A stretch of DNA of 64,000 bases from Streptosporangium violaceochromogenes (GTDB lineage Bacteria; Actinomycetota; Actinomycetes; Streptosporangiales; Streptosporangiaceae): contig NZ_BNBB01000008.1 in assembly GCF_014654615.1 (NCBI RefSeq), positions 178,345 to 242,344 of the forward strand, in the 5' to 3' direction. The notes under the pieces are model-generated. The model saw nothing but the letters and a program-made list of their open reading frames with translations. It was not told the DNA's origin and searched no databases. The translations under genes were made by a program, and so were the position numbers. Below are positions 20,374 through 31,507 of the stretch, piece after piece. Every line of letters begins with the position of its first letter. Position 1 is the stretch's first letter.

Positions 20374-22431
20374 TCATAGAACCTCGGCGGGGCGCAGGAG
20401 ACCGAGGTCGGCCCCTTCCCGGTCACGGCGCTCACGCAGCCAGTCGGTGACCTCGGCCGCGGACATGGGCTCGGCGAACAGCCACCCCTGGGCGAGCTCG
20501 CAGCCCATGTCGGCCAGGCGGGCGGCCACCTCGTCCGACTCGACCCCCTCGGCGACCGAGCGCAACCCCAGGGAGCGGACCAGGTCGACGATGGAGCGGA
20601 CGATCCGCTCGTCGTCCTCGGACTCGCCGATCCTGCGGACGAACGAGGCGTCGATCTTGACCTCGGAGACCGGCAGGCGCTGCAGGCGGACCAGCGAGGA
20701 GTAACCGGTGCCGAAGTCGTCGAGCGCGAGCGGGACGCCCAGGGAGGCCAGGGCGCGGACCGCGTCGGCGGTGTAGGCCTGGTCGGTCATCAGGACGCGC
20801 TCGGTGACCTCCAGCTGGATCGCCTCGGGCGGCAGATCGTGGTGGGCCAGGCCCGCCTCCAGCAGGTCGATCAGGGAGGAGTCGAGGAGGTCGCGGGCGG
20901 AGACGTTGACGGAGATCTGCTCGCGCAGCCCGGCGTGCCACCAGCACGCGGCCTGCTCCAGGGCCGCGTCGATGACGTACTGGGTCAGGTGCCGCATCAG
21001 GTAGGACTGCTCGGCCATCGGCACGAACTCGCTCGGCGAGATCATCCCCCGCTCGGGGTGGCGCCACCGCAGCAGCGCCTCCACCCCCCGCACCCGCCCG
21101 CCGGACAGCTCCAGCTTGGGCTGGTAGTGAAGCTTGAGCTCCGAGCCGTCGATGGCCCTGCGCAGGTCGCCGAGGAGGTTGAGCCGCTCGGGGCTGTTGC
21201 GGTCCTTGTCCGCGATGTAGATCTCGACCCCCGTGCGCCCCTCCTTGGCGAGGTACATCGCCACGTCGGAGCGCTGCATCAGCATCTCGAAGTCGGGCGC
21301 GTGGTCGGGGTGGAGCGCGATGCCGATCGAGGCGTCCAGGTCGAAGGTCATCCCCTCCAGGCGGACCGGCTCGGTGAGGGCCACCCGCAGCCGCGCGGCC
21401 ACCTCACGGGCCGCGGCGGCGTCCCTGACCGAGGGCAGCAGCACCGCGAACTCGTCGCCGCCGAGCCGTGCCACCACATCGCCCGGCCGTACGCTGTGGG
21501 TGAGCCGGTGCGCCACGATCTGCAGCAGCCGGTCGCCGACCGGGTGCCCGAGGGTGTCGTTGACCTCCTTGAACCGGTCGAGGTCGAGCAGGAGCAGCCC
21601 CACCCGCTCGCCCGGCCGGCTCTCGGCCAGGGCCTCCTCGGTGCTAACCACGAGCATCTTGCGGTTGGGCAGCCCGGTGAGCCCGTCGTGTGTGGCCTGG
21701 TGGTCCCGGCGGACCGACAGGGTCGCGGTGACGTAGACGGCGGCCATCGGCGCGACGAACAGCGGCACCAGCGCCGGAGAGTGGTTCATCACCACCACGA
21801 CCAGCGGGGCCAGGCCGAGCAGCCCGGCGTAGAACAGGCTCTGCTGGCCGATCGTGGCCCGCAGCACCCGGTAGATCGACCGCCGTTCGTGCAACGCCAC
21901 CGCCCCGCAGACCAACAGCGCCCTGACCGCGAAGTAGGCGAGCCCCGCCAGCACGATGGCGGGCATGTCGGGCCCCTGCGGCACCCAGAGGACGTCGCGG
22001 ACCAGGTGGCCCCCGAGCATCACGAGTACCGCCCCCGCGGCGGCGCAGGCCAGCGTCGCCTGCGCGATGTTGAACAGCACCCGGTGCCACGCCTTGCGGG
22101 TGACGGCGCCGTTGACGACCATGCCGACCGCCTGCATGAGCATGGCGACCGGCAGCCCGTAGTGGAGCAGCGCCGCGAAGGTGAACATCGTCGACGGGTA
22201 GGTGCCGCCCACCGTCATCGACGACGACAGCAGCACCGGCCGCAGCTCGCCCAGTACGACCAGGGCCGTCAGCATCCAGAACAGCGGACTGCGGACGAAG
22301 TCCAGCAGCTGCCCGGGGCTGATCAGCCACTGGGTCGCCACGAGGAAGGCGGAACCGATCGTGGTGACGGCGACGAGATAGGCCCACAGGGGTGAGCCCA
22401 CCCGCGGCCCGGTGTCGCGTGTGTCGGCCAT
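20374..22431 (-). CDS. Membrane GGDEF-EAL cyclic-di-GMP enzyme (RmdB-like by position)
   Basis: About 685 residues: about eight membrane segments in the first 215 residues (an MHYT/MASE-like sensor region of unknown ligand), a GGDEF domain with VARLGGDEFAVLLPS and upstream RPGD I-site, then EAL with VEALLRWRHPERG, NVSARDLLDSS, LEVTERVL, ALDDFGTGYSSL, EVKIDASFV and AEGVES. Both active sites look complete. In Streptomyces a GGDEF-EAL gene (rmdB, from memory) sits next to ligA, and this one has the same place. ATG 22431 (MADTRDTG) puts the N-terminus just ahead of the first helix; ATG 22449 and longer frames are possible. It reads away from ligA on the same strand. Confidence 0.9.
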   Translation of the reverse strand: MADTRDTGPRVGSPLWAYLVAVTTIGSAFLVATQWLISPGQLLDFVRSPLFWMLTALVVLGELRPVLLSSSMTVGGTYPSTMFTFAALLHYGLPVAMLMQAVGMVVNGAVTRKAWHRVLFNIAQATLACAAAGAVLVMLGGHLVRDVLWVPQGPDMPAIVLAGLAYFAVRALLVCGAVALHERRSIYRVLRATIGQQSLFYAGLLGLAPLVVVVMNHSPALVPLFVAPMAAVYVTATLSVRRDHQATHDGLTGLPNRKMLVVSTEEALAESRPGERVGLLLLDLDRFKEVNDTLGHPVGDRLLQIVAHRLTHSVRPGDVVARLGGDEFAVLLPSVRDAAAAREVAARLRVALTEPVRLEGMTFDLDASIGIALHPDHAPDFEMLMQRSDVAMYLAKEGRTGVEIYIADKDRNSPERLNLLGDLRRAIDGSELKLHYQPKLELSGGRVRGVEALLRWRHPERGMISPSEFVPMAEQSYLMRHLTQYVIDAALEQAACWWHAGLREQISVNVSARDLLDSSLIDLLEAGLAHHDLPPEAIQLEVTERVLMTDQAYTADAVRALASLGVPLALDDFGTGYSSLVRLQRLPVSEVKIDASFVRRIGESEDDERIVRSIVDLVRSLGLRSVAEGVESDEVAARLADMGCELAQGWLFAEPMSAAEVTDWLRERRDREGADLGLLRPAEVL

Positions 22432-22571
22432 GAGTAACAAAACCCCCATTAGTTCACTATGGGAGAGTACGGCCTTTGGGCCACTTCGCGAAACCGATTG
22501 GGCACGTTCCGTCACCGGTTATTTGGGACGTCCGTAGCGGTAACGCGCCACCTTCCCTCAGCTCTTCTCCC

Positions 22572-24971
<2,400 letters not shown>

Positions 24972-25070
24972 CTATCGCCGAGCACCGACAGCGCGAGGCG
25001 GCCTTACCCGCAGATGGACAAGCCCCCGCCGAGCCCTGCGGCGGGCCCCGCACCGGGAAGGGGCCCGTCT

Positions 25071-26075
25071 TCAGTCCCCCGGGTCCTCCCGCAGCACCAG
25101 CGCCGCCCTACGGCACCGGGCCAGGGCCTTCCTGGCGTAGTCGGGCGAGGCCCCGGCCAGGCCGCAGGAGGGGGTGAGCACGACCCGCGAGGCCAGGGTG
25201 GCGGAGGGAAAGCCGAGACGGCGCCACAGCTCGACGGCGGGCCTGGCCACCACCCCGACGTCGGGCAGCGGGGCGACGACGCCGGGCACCACCCCGAGGA
25301 AGAGCGCCAGCCCGGCCTCGACCGCCTCGCCGACCGCGTCCTCGTCACGGCGCCTGAGCAGGGAGGCGTCCAGCGACGCGCCGCCGAACCCCGCCTGGCG
25401 CAGCACCCCGAAGGGGACGGGGGCGGCGCAGCAGTGCGCGATCGTGAAGACGCCCTCCGGCAGCACCGCTCCCAGCCGGTCGCCGGCGACCGGGGCCTCG
25501 ACCGCCGCCAGCCGCCCGAACCCCGAGGCGGTCGGGACCGTACCGGCCAGCACCGCGGGCAGCCCCGGCTCGTCGACCTGGACCACGATCGCCGAGGCGC
25601 CGGGCACCCTCCCGCGGACGTCGGCGACGTGCGCGGCGAGCCCCTCGGCGAGGGACGCCACCAGGTCGCGCACGGCCCCGGGGTCGGCGAGCGTCTTGTC
25701 GCCGTGGCGCAGCTCGATCGCCGAGGCCAGCGTCCACGGCCCGGCCACCTGGATCTTGAAGGGCCCCTCGTACCCCTGCGCCGCCTCCTCCAGCGCGTCG
25801 AGGTCGCGCCGCAGGTGGTCACGGGCCCGTCTGGCGTCGCGGCCCGGCCGGTCGGCGAAACGCCAGCCCGACGGCTGCACCTCCACCGCCAACTCCACCA
25901 GCAGCGACGCGGTCCGCCCGACCATGTCGGCGCCGACGCCCCTGGCGGGCAGCTCCGGCAGGTACGGCAGTGCGGGAACCTCGCCGAAGACCACCCTGAC
26001 CGCCTCGGCGTGGTCCTCCCCCGGATGCGACCCGATCCCGGTCGCGGTCGCCTCGCCCCACGGATACTCGCTCAT
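25071..26075 (-). CDS. Cobalamin-independent methionine synthase-like protein (MetE C-terminal type)
   Basis: About 334 residues, so it corresponds to the catalytic half of MetE without the N-terminal domain. It begins MSEYPWGEATATGIGSHPGED, has FKIQVAGPWTLASAIEL and VVQVDEPGLPAV, and the probable zinc ligands His-Cys in TIAHCCA and Cys in LTPSCGLAG. Actinobacteria carry this short form, usually annotated methionine synthase, near ligA and mnmA; the methyl donor is not proven. GGGGGAGGG lies ahead of ATG 26075. Possibly it is cotranscribed with ligA, which follows on the same strand. Confidence 0.82.
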   Translation of the reverse strand: MSEYPWGEATATGIGSHPGEDHAEAVRVVFGEVPALPYLPELPARGVGADMVGRTASLLVELAVEVQPSGWRFADRPGRDARRARDHLRRDLDALEEAAQGYEGPFKIQVAGPWTLASAIELRHGDKTLADPGAVRDLVASLAEGLAAHVADVRGRVPGASAIVVQVDEPGLPAVLAGTVPTASGFGRLAAVEAPVAGDRLGAVLPEGVFTIAHCCAAPVPFGVLRQAGFGGASLDASLLRRRDEDAVGEAVEAGLALFLGVVPGVVAPLPDVGVVARPAVELWRRLGFPSATLASRVVLTPSCGLAGASPDYARKALARCRRAALVLREDPGD

Positions 26076-26348
26076 GCCAGCCCTCCCCCATGCCTCGCGG
26101 GGCGGAAGCCACCGCCACCGCGCGGATCGGCCCGCCCGGCCCGCTCACCTCGCTCGTTCACGACCGTCAGCTTAGGACCGCCGGACGGCACCGTCGCGCC
26201 CCATCGCTCCCCCAGGGCCGCCCGTACCCGTGGCCCCGTCATCCCCGGGGCCGTCCGTACCGGTGCTCGCGGCGCGGGGCCTCCTCCGGCTCTCACCCCC
26301 GGGGGGCCGCCCCCGCCCGGCGGAACGGGCCCGGACTACGCTGGGACG

Positions 26349-26990
26349 GTGGAGTTGACGAAGTTCGGGCACGCGTGCGTCCGCCTGGAGAAGAACGGAT
26401 CGGTCCTGGTGATCGACCCGGGTTCCCTGAGCGAGGAGTCCGCCCTGTACGGCGCGCGGACCGTCCTGATCACCCATGAGCACTTCGACCACCTGGAGAC
26501 CGGCCGCCTGCGCCGGGCCGCGGAGGCCGACCCGGAGCTGGAGATCTGGACCAACGAGGCCGTGGCGGCCCTGCTGGCCGACGTGCCCGCCCGGGTCCAC
26601 ACCGTACGGCACGGCGACGCCTTCGACACGGCGGGCTTCGGGGTGAAGGTCGTCGGCGAGTGGCACGCGCCCGTCCACCCCGACATGCCGATCATCAGCA
26701 ACGTCGGCTTCCTCGTGGACGAGGAGGTGTTCTACCCGGGCGACGCGTTCACCCCGCCCGGGACCGAGGTTCCCACGCTGCTGGTGCCGACCAACGCGCC
26801 GTGGATGCGGGCGTCAGAGATGATCGACTATCTGCGCCGGATCCGCCCCGCCCGCGCCTTCTCCACCCACGACGGCCTGCTCAACGACGCCGGTCTCGGC
26901 CTCGTCGACACCTGGCTGGGCAGGGAGGCCGACCTCCAGAAGGCCGAGATCCGCCGCCTCGCCCCGGGCGAGTCCGTCACCCTGCCCTGA
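26349..26990 (+). CDS. Metallo-beta-lactamase-fold metal-dependent hydrolase (UlaG-like)
   Basis: About 213 residues. It starts VELTKFGHACVRLEKNGSVL, with the metal motif LITHEHFDHLE (HxHxDH), later NVGFLVDEEVFYPGDAF and the final metal ligand in FSTHDGLLND. This is the compact UlaG-like branch, often annotated 'MBL fold metallo-hydrolase'; the substrate is unknown. GTG 26349 is chosen because the family begins right at this strand; the nearby ribosome site is poor, so a leaderless mRNA is possible. It is divergent from the MetE-like gene and convergent with the YqeB-like gene. Confidence 0.85.
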   Translation: MELTKFGHACVRLEKNGSVLVIDPGSLSEESALYGARTVLITHEHFDHLETGRLRRAAEADPELEIWTNEAVAALLADVPARVHTVRHGDAFDTAGFGVKVVGEWHAPVHPDMPIISNVGFLVDEEVFYPGDAFTPPGTEVPTLLVPTNAPWMRASEMIDYLRRIRPARAFSTHDGLLNDAGLGLVDTWLGREADLQKAEIRRLAPGESVTLP

Positions 26991-27314
26991 CCTCTCCGCT
27001 CCCTCCCGCATCTCCACTCGTCCGGGAGCATGCCCTTGGAAATTGGAAAGGAGGGGGCAGGTATGCTTGGTGAGGGCCTCGTACGGTAACCGGTTCTCAC
27101 GCCTCTCCTCATGAGAAGCGGCCCGTTTCGCCAAGAGGAGCCGTCCCCTCTTGAAATGAGCCCGAGAGAGCCCCTTGTTCGATTTTAGATCGAATGCGGT
27201 TTCTCCATACAGAGACCAAGAGCTTTATGGAGGCGGGAAAAACACCCTCCGAAAGACCGGTTCCCCCTGTGGTGCGCCGGTCACGCCGCCGGACCGCCTC
27301 CGCATGACACCGCT
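26991..27314. other. Intergenic gap with small hairpins and a micro-ORF
   Basis: No ordinary gene seen. It contains, on the plus strand, AAAGGAGGGGG then ATG at 27063 starting an 8-codon ORF (MLGEGLVR), an inverted pair TTCTCA/TGAGAA (27094-27117), an inverted pair AAGAGG/CCTCTT (27133-27152) and the AT-rich palindrome TTCGAT-TTTAG-ATCGAA (27178-27194). One of the hairpins may terminate the hydrolase gene. The last 150 bases are clearly lower in GC than the flanks. Confidence 0.4.
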
Positions 27315-28031
27315 TCAGCGTTCGGGGGCCTGCTCAGACGTCCGGCGCCAGTACTGCCGTTTCTTCTCGTCCCGCACCACGATCCCGAGCTTGGCCAGTT
27401 CCTTCCGCAGTTCGGCCACATCCTCGGCGGAGTCGCTCTTGCCCAGTGCCCGCTCACGCGCACGGAAAAAGGCGTTGGCCGAGGCCGACAGGTCGGGAGT
27501 GTCCGGCACCCACCGCTGGAACTCGTCCTTGTGCGGGTCCTCGTCCAGCCAGGGGTAGCCGTGTGAGCGAAACGCCTCGGCGAGTTGCCGGGCCGGCAGG
27601 TCAAAGGCGCGCCGGACCAGCTCGGCGGTGTCCCGCCCCAGCATCACGAACTGCTTGCCGTCCAGGAAGACCGCCTGTACGGCCTCCCGGCCGAACCTCT
27701 GGGAGGCGCCCTCACTGGTGAGCGTGACCTGGGCGTCGGAGACGGCGACAACGAGGCTCTCGTGCTGGGCGATGAAGGCGACCACGAGGCCGCCGATCAC
27801 GCCGATGACGAGCGCGCCGACCGTGGCGTAGGGGTCGGGAACCGAATCGATGAGCTTGAGAGGTCCCTGGAAGGGCACCCACGGAAGAGTGAGCAGCCAG
27901 CCGGCCAGCACCTTCAGCAACCACAGCGTGGCCGCTCCCAGAACGGGGAAGCCGACCCACAGCAGGGCGTTCACCCATGCGGGCTGAGCCACCGTGGTCG
28001 TTCCCTGAGCTGGGGACTGCGCGGAGTTCAT
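27315..28031 (-). CDS. YqeB-like conserved membrane protein, function unknown
   Basis: About 238 residues. Two membrane segments lie near residues 22-50 and 70-90 (VNALLWVGFPVLGAATLWLL, VGALVIGVIGGLVVAFIA); the remainder is cytosolic, with a beta-rich PH-like stretch (LVVAVSDAQVTLTSEG, AVQAVFLDGKQFVML) and a helical C-terminus with many charges. The pattern matches proteins annotated as YqeB family in actinobacteria; no biochemical role is known to me. ATG 28031 has GAGGAG about ten bases upstream; a start at 28055 is less likely. It is convergent with the metallo-hydrolase. Confidence 0.75.
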   Translation of the reverse strand: MNSAQSPAQGTTTVAQPAWVNALLWVGFPVLGAATLWLLKVLAGWLLTLPWVPFQGPLKLIDSVPDPYATVGALVIGVIGGLVVAFIAQHESLVVAVSDAQVTLTSEGASQRFGREAVQAVFLDGKQFVMLGRDTAELVRRAFDLPARQLAEAFRSHGYPWLDEDPHKDEFQRWVPDTPDLSASANAFFRARERALGKSDSAEDVAELRKELAKLGIVVRDEKKRQYWRRTSEQAPER

Positions 28032-28367
28032 CGCTCGGTGCTCCTCACTTCTCATTTTCCTGGATATGCGGAACCCATCGGGGCTTAAATCGCCGATCCG
28101 AAACGTGTGCGGCCACCTGGAACGTCCTTGCCGCGGGGCCGGAGGTTATACGAAGTCAGAGCAAAGCTACCAAGAAGAAGTTTCCACGATAAAGACGTGG
28201 ACGAGTCAGGAAATACTGGACGGTGAAATCAGCAGGACTCCGGGACGATGAGGAGGCGGTAGAGAACGGTCGCCTCCGACGTCACCGTTGAAACCGTGCC
28301 GGCCGGGCCGCCGGCGCCGCCTCGGCTCATCGCCTCAAGGGCTTTCAGGCCCCGAGGAGACGGAGGG
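28032..28367. other. Intergenic gap, no gene recognised
   Basis: Upstream of the YqeB-like gene and downstream of mnmA. GC content is lower than the surroundings between about 28060 and 28230. A short hairpin CCACG/CGTGG (28184-28200) is present. Small frames here lack ribosome sites and family resemblance. It must carry the YqeB-like promoter on the minus strand, which I could not place. Confidence 0.4.
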
Positions 28368-29438
28368 TCAGGCCGCCGTGGAGATGGTGGCCGATCCGAT
28401 CACGGTGTCGCCCAGGTAGAGGACGGCGGCCTGCCCGGCGGCGACCCCCGTGGCGGGGGCGTCCAGGGTGATGTGGACCTCCTCGCCCGACAGGCGCGCC
28501 CGGCAGGCGTAGACCTCCCCGTGGGCGCGGAGCTGGACCGTGCAGGCCAGCGGCTCGTACGGCTCGGCCACCGGCCCGTTCCACACCGGGCGCTCGGCCA
28601 CGATGGCGGTGACCTCCAGGGCCGAGCGCGGGCCGACCGTGATCGTGTTGGAGACGGGCTCGATGGACAGCACGTAGCGGGGGCGGCCGTCGGCGGCCGG
28701 GCGGTCGATGCGCAGCCCCTTGCGCTGGCCGACGGTGAAGCCGTACGCGCCCTCGTGGCTGCCGACCACCTGGCCGGACTCGTCGACGATCGGGCCCTGG
28801 GCCGCGCCCAGGCGCCGCTCCAGGAAGCCCCGGGTGTCGCCGTCGGCGATGAAGCAGACGTCGTGACTGTCGGGTTTGTCGGCCACCATGAGCCCGCGCC
28901 GCGCGGCCTCCTCACGGACCCGCGCCTTGGTGGAGTCGCCCAGCGGGAAGATCGCGCGCGCCAGCTGCTCCCTGGTGAGCACGCCGAGCACGTAGGACTG
29001 GTCCTTGCCCTCGTCGGGGCTGCGGCTCAGCACGCCGTCCACGATCCGGGCGTGGTGCCCGGTGGCGACCGCGTCGAAGCCGAGCGCGAGGGCGCGTTCC
29101 AGGACCGCCTCGAACTTGATCTTCTCGTTGCAGCGCAGGCACGGGTTGGGCGTACGGCCCGCGGCGTACTCGCCGACGAAGTCCTCCACCACGTCCCGGT
29201 GGAACCGCTCGGCCATGTCCCAGACGTAGAAGGGGATGCCGATCACGTCGGCGGCCCGGCGGGCGTCCCGCGCGTCCTCGATCGTGCAGCACCCCCGGGC
29301 GCCGGTCCGGTAGGACTGGGGGTTGGCCGAGAGCGCCAGGTGCACGCCGGTGACGTCGTGGCCCGCCTCGGCGATGCGGGCGGCCGCCACCGCGGAGTCG
29401 ACGCCGCCGGACATGGCGGCAAGCACGCGAAGTCTCAT
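28368..29438 (-). CDS. mnmA: tRNA-specific 2-thiouridylase
   Basis: Adds sulfur at U34 of Gln, Lys and Glu tRNAs using ATP and persulfide sulfur. 356 residues. PP-loop motif [13 protein letters not shown] near residue 8; first catalytic Cys in [14 protein letters not shown], second in [13 protein letters not shown]; then GYAF-type [13 protein letters not shown] in the central domain. AGGAG lies just before ATG 29438. The sulfur donor desulfurase gene is immediately upstream on the same strand, a common pairing. Confidence 0.95.
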   Translation of the reverse strand: MRLRVLAAMSGGVDSAVAAARIAEAGHDVTGVHLALSANPQSYRTGARGCCTIEDARDARRAADVIGIPFYVWDMAERFHRDVVEDFVGEYAAGRTPNPCLRCNEKIKFEAVLERALALGFDAVATGHHARIVDGVLSRSPDEGKDQSYVLGVLTREQLARAIFPLGDSTKARVREEAARRGLMVADKPDSHDVCFIADGDTRGFLERRLGAAQGPIVDESGQVVGSHEGAYGFTVGQRKGLRIDRPAADGRPRYVLSIEPVSNTITVGPRSALEVTAIVAERPVWNGPVAEPYEPLACTVQLRAHGEVYACRARLSGEEVHITLDAPATGVAAGQAAVLYLGDTVIGSATISTAA

Positions 29439-29594
29439 AACACTCCTGAGCGTACCCGTGCCCGCGAACCCCGGGAGCCGGGAACGACGGCCCGGAAGGG
29501 CCCGGCGGACTCGCGGGGAGGACGGCGTCCGCGGGGGCCCGGCGCCGGGCCGTACGGGGTTTTGGGGTCTCAGCCGGGCGGGGTCTCGGCAGGG

Positions 29595-30758
29595 TCAGGT
29601 CAGGCCCGCGCGGCGGGCACGTTCGACGACCCCGCCGATGACCTCGGCGACGCGGTCGACGTCGGCCTGGGTCGAGGTGTGACCCAGCGAGAAGCGGAGC
29701 GAGCCGCGGGCGCGTACCGCGTCGGCGCCCATGGCGAGCAGGACGTGGGAGGGCTGGGCCACCCCCGCCGAGCAGGCGGAGCCGGTGGAGCACTCCACAC
29801 CCTTGGCGTCCAGCAGCATGAGCAGCGCATCCCCCTCGCAGCCGGGGAAGGAGAAGTGGGCGTTGCCGGGGAGGCGGTCCGCCGGGTCGCCGTTGAGGAT
29901 CACGTCGGGGACGGCCTGGCGGACCTTGCGGATCAGGTCGTCGCGCAGTTCGGTCAGCCGGGCGCGGGTCTCGGCCTGGCGCTCCACCGCGATCCGCACC
30001 GCCGTGGCGAACCCGGCCAGCGAGGGGGCGTCGAGCGTGCCGGAGCGCACGTCGCGCTCCTGGCCGCCGCCGTGCAGCACCGGCACCGGGTCGACGCCCC
30101 TGGCCAGCAGCAGCGCGCCGACCCCCATCGGGCCGCCGACCTTGTGGCCGGAGACCGTCAGCGCGTCCACCCCGGAGCCGGAGAAGACGACCGGGAGCTT
30201 GCCGACGGCCTGGACGGCGTCGGTGTGGAAGGGGATGCCGTGGGCGTGGGCGATCTCGGCGAGTTCGGGGACCGCCTGGACGGTGCCGACCTCGTTGTTG
30301 GCCCACATGACGCTGACCAGGGCGACGGTGCCGGGATCACGCTCGACGGCGGCGCGGAGGGTCCGCGGGTGCACCCGGCCGAACTCGTCGACGTCGAGCA
30401 CCTCGACGACGGCGTCCTGGCGGTCGCCCAGCCAGTGCGCCGGGTCGAGCGCGGCGTGGTGTTCCACGGCGCTGACCAGGATCCGGTTGGCGCCCTGGGC
30501 GCGACGGGCCCAGTAGAGGCCCTTGATGGCCAGGTTGTCGGCCTCGGTGCCGCCGGAGGTGAACACGACCTCGCTCGGCCGGGCGCCGAGGGCGCCGGCG
30601 ACGCTCTCCCGGGCCTCCTCCACCACCCGGCGGGTACGGCGACCCGCCGCGTGCAGTGACGAGGCGTTGCCGACCTGGCCGAGCTGGGCGGTCATCACCT
30701 CGATGGCCTCGGGAAGCATCGGCGTGGTCGCCGCGTGATCGAGATAGGCGGGCTTCAC
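29595..30758 (-). CDS. Cysteine desulfurase (IscS/NifS type)
   Basis: PLP enzyme that mobilises sulfur from cysteine for tRNA thiolation and Fe-S clusters. About 387 residues from GTG 30758 ([14 protein letters not shown]), the family length; GGGAGGG lies upstream. PLP lysine in [12 protein letters not shown], catalytic Cys in [11 protein letters not shown], and the aminotransferase motif VEHHAALDP. The frame is open to ATG 30806, but those 16 residues are not family-like. It is followed by mnmA, its probable acceptor partner. Confidence 0.93.
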   Translation of the reverse strand: MKPAYLDHAATTPMLPEAIEVMTAQLGQVGNASSLHAAGRRTRRVVEEARESVAGALGARPSEVVFTSGGTEADNLAIKGLYWARRAQGANRILVSAVEHHAALDPAHWLGDRQDAVVEVLDVDEFGRVHPRTLRAAVERDPGTVALVSVMWANNEVGTVQAVPELAEIAHAHGIPFHTDAVQAVGKLPVVFSGSGVDALTVSGHKVGGPMGVGALLLARGVDPVPVLHGGGQERDVRSGTLDAPSLAGFATAVRIAVERQAETRARLTELRDDLIRKVRQAVPDVILNGDPADRLPGNAHFSFPGCEGDALLMLLDAKGVECSTGSACSAGVAQPSHVLLAMGADAVRARGSLRFSLGHTSTQADVDRVAEVIGGVVERARRAGLT

Positions 30759-30842
30759 TGCCGCATTCCCTCCCCATGACCGTTGTAGATCACCCGTGCC
30801 CTTCAAGCGTAACCGGGCGAAGGGAGGACAACCGCCTTACAT

Positions 30843-30872
30843 TTGACCACTAAACCGTCCAGACGGTACAGT
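30843..30872 (+). promoter_or_regulatory. tetR promoter with palindromic operator in the spacer
   Basis: TTGACC (30843-30848) and TACAGT (30867-30872) are separated by 18 bases. The spacer holds the perfect palindrome ACCGTC-CA-GACGGT (30854-30867), which touches the -10. Transcription would start about seven bases after the -10, at the ATG of the TetR gene (30880), so the message is probably leaderless. Autorepression by TetR binding between -35 and -10 is the natural reading. Confidence 0.65.
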
Positions 30873-30879
30873 AACGGAC

Positions 30880-31386
30880 ATGAGGCGGGAGGAGTTACTG
30901 GACGCGGCGGAAGGTCTGCTGGGCGACCAGGGCTCCCAGGCCCTCACGCTGGCGGCCGTCGCCGAGCGCGCCGGTTGCAGCAAGGGCGGTCTGCTGTACC
31001 ACTTCGGCACCAAGGAAGCCCTGATCAAAGGCATGGTCGAACGGTTGATCGCGGACTTCGACGAACTCGTCGCCGCCCAGGACCACGACACCTACACCAA
31101 GAGATACATGGCCGCGACGTTCGCCGCGGTGCGCAGCGACAGGCTGCGGCGCTGGGCCGTGGTCACCGGGGCCTCGGGCGATCCCTCCCTGCTCGCCCCC
31201 CTGCGGGAGGCGATGGCCCGCTGGCACCGGGAGGGGCTCGGCGACGAGCCCGACCCCATGGCGGCGCGGATCGTACGCCTGGCGTGCGAAGGGGTGTGGG
31301 ACGTGGCCAGCCACGACCCCGGTCTCTACGACGAAGATCTCTACGAAGAGCTGAAGCGGCGCCTGCTGGCCCTGCTGCCCGCCTGA
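30880..31386 (+). CDS. TetR-family transcriptional regulator
   Basis: 168 residues. N-terminal helix-turn-helix: MRREELLDAAEGLLGDQGSQ, LTLAAVAERAGCSKGGLLYHF, GTKEALIKGMVERL. The C-terminal ligand domain is the short all-helical type seen in TetR_C_37-like repressors. There is no ribosome site; the promoter position suggests translation from a leaderless mRNA. It is followed after 121 bases by an MFS exporter on the same strand, the usual target of such repressors. Confidence 0.92.
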   Translation: MRREELLDAAEGLLGDQGSQALTLAAVAERAGCSKGGLLYHFGTKEALIKGMVERLIADFDELVAAQDHDTYTKRYMAATFAAVRSDRLRRWAVVTGASGDPSLLAPLREAMARWHREGLGDEPDPMAARIVRLACEGVWDVASHDPGLYDEDLYEELKRRLLALLPA

Positions 31387-31391
31387 CGGCC

Positions 31392-31411
31392 GGCCCCGTG
31401 AGCGCGGGGCC
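31392..31411 (+). terminator. Short GC hairpin after the tetR gene
   Basis: GGCCCCG and CGGGGCC pair around a six-base loop directly after the TetR stop. With no T run it is weak alone; it stands 15 bases before the much larger palindrome at 31426-31453. Confidence 0.4.
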
Positions 31412-31425
31412 CCGTAAACACTGGT

Positions 31426-31453
31426 GGTCGCTTCCGCCTAGGCGGAAGCGACC
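31426..31453. repeat. 28-bp perfect palindrome between tetR and MFS genes
   Basis: GGTCGCTTCCGCC-TA-GGCGGAAGCGACC is perfectly symmetrical about its central TA. On the plus strand it is followed by TTCTTGTGTG, so it can act as a terminator after tetR. Because there is essentially no unpaired loop in the sequence and the MFS start is only 55 bases away, an operator role is a reasonable alternative. It is not related to the ACCGTC palindrome ahead of tetR. Confidence 0.65.
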
Positions 31454-31507
31454 TTCTTGTGTGTTCCCCTGCCATCGGTCATTCAAACCACGCATCGAAA
31501 GGACGCA

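Noticed and set aside
27178..27194. TTCGAT-TTTAG-ATCGAA as a tRNA arm or attachment site.
   Set aside because: No other tRNA arms fit around it and no second copy was seen in the window.
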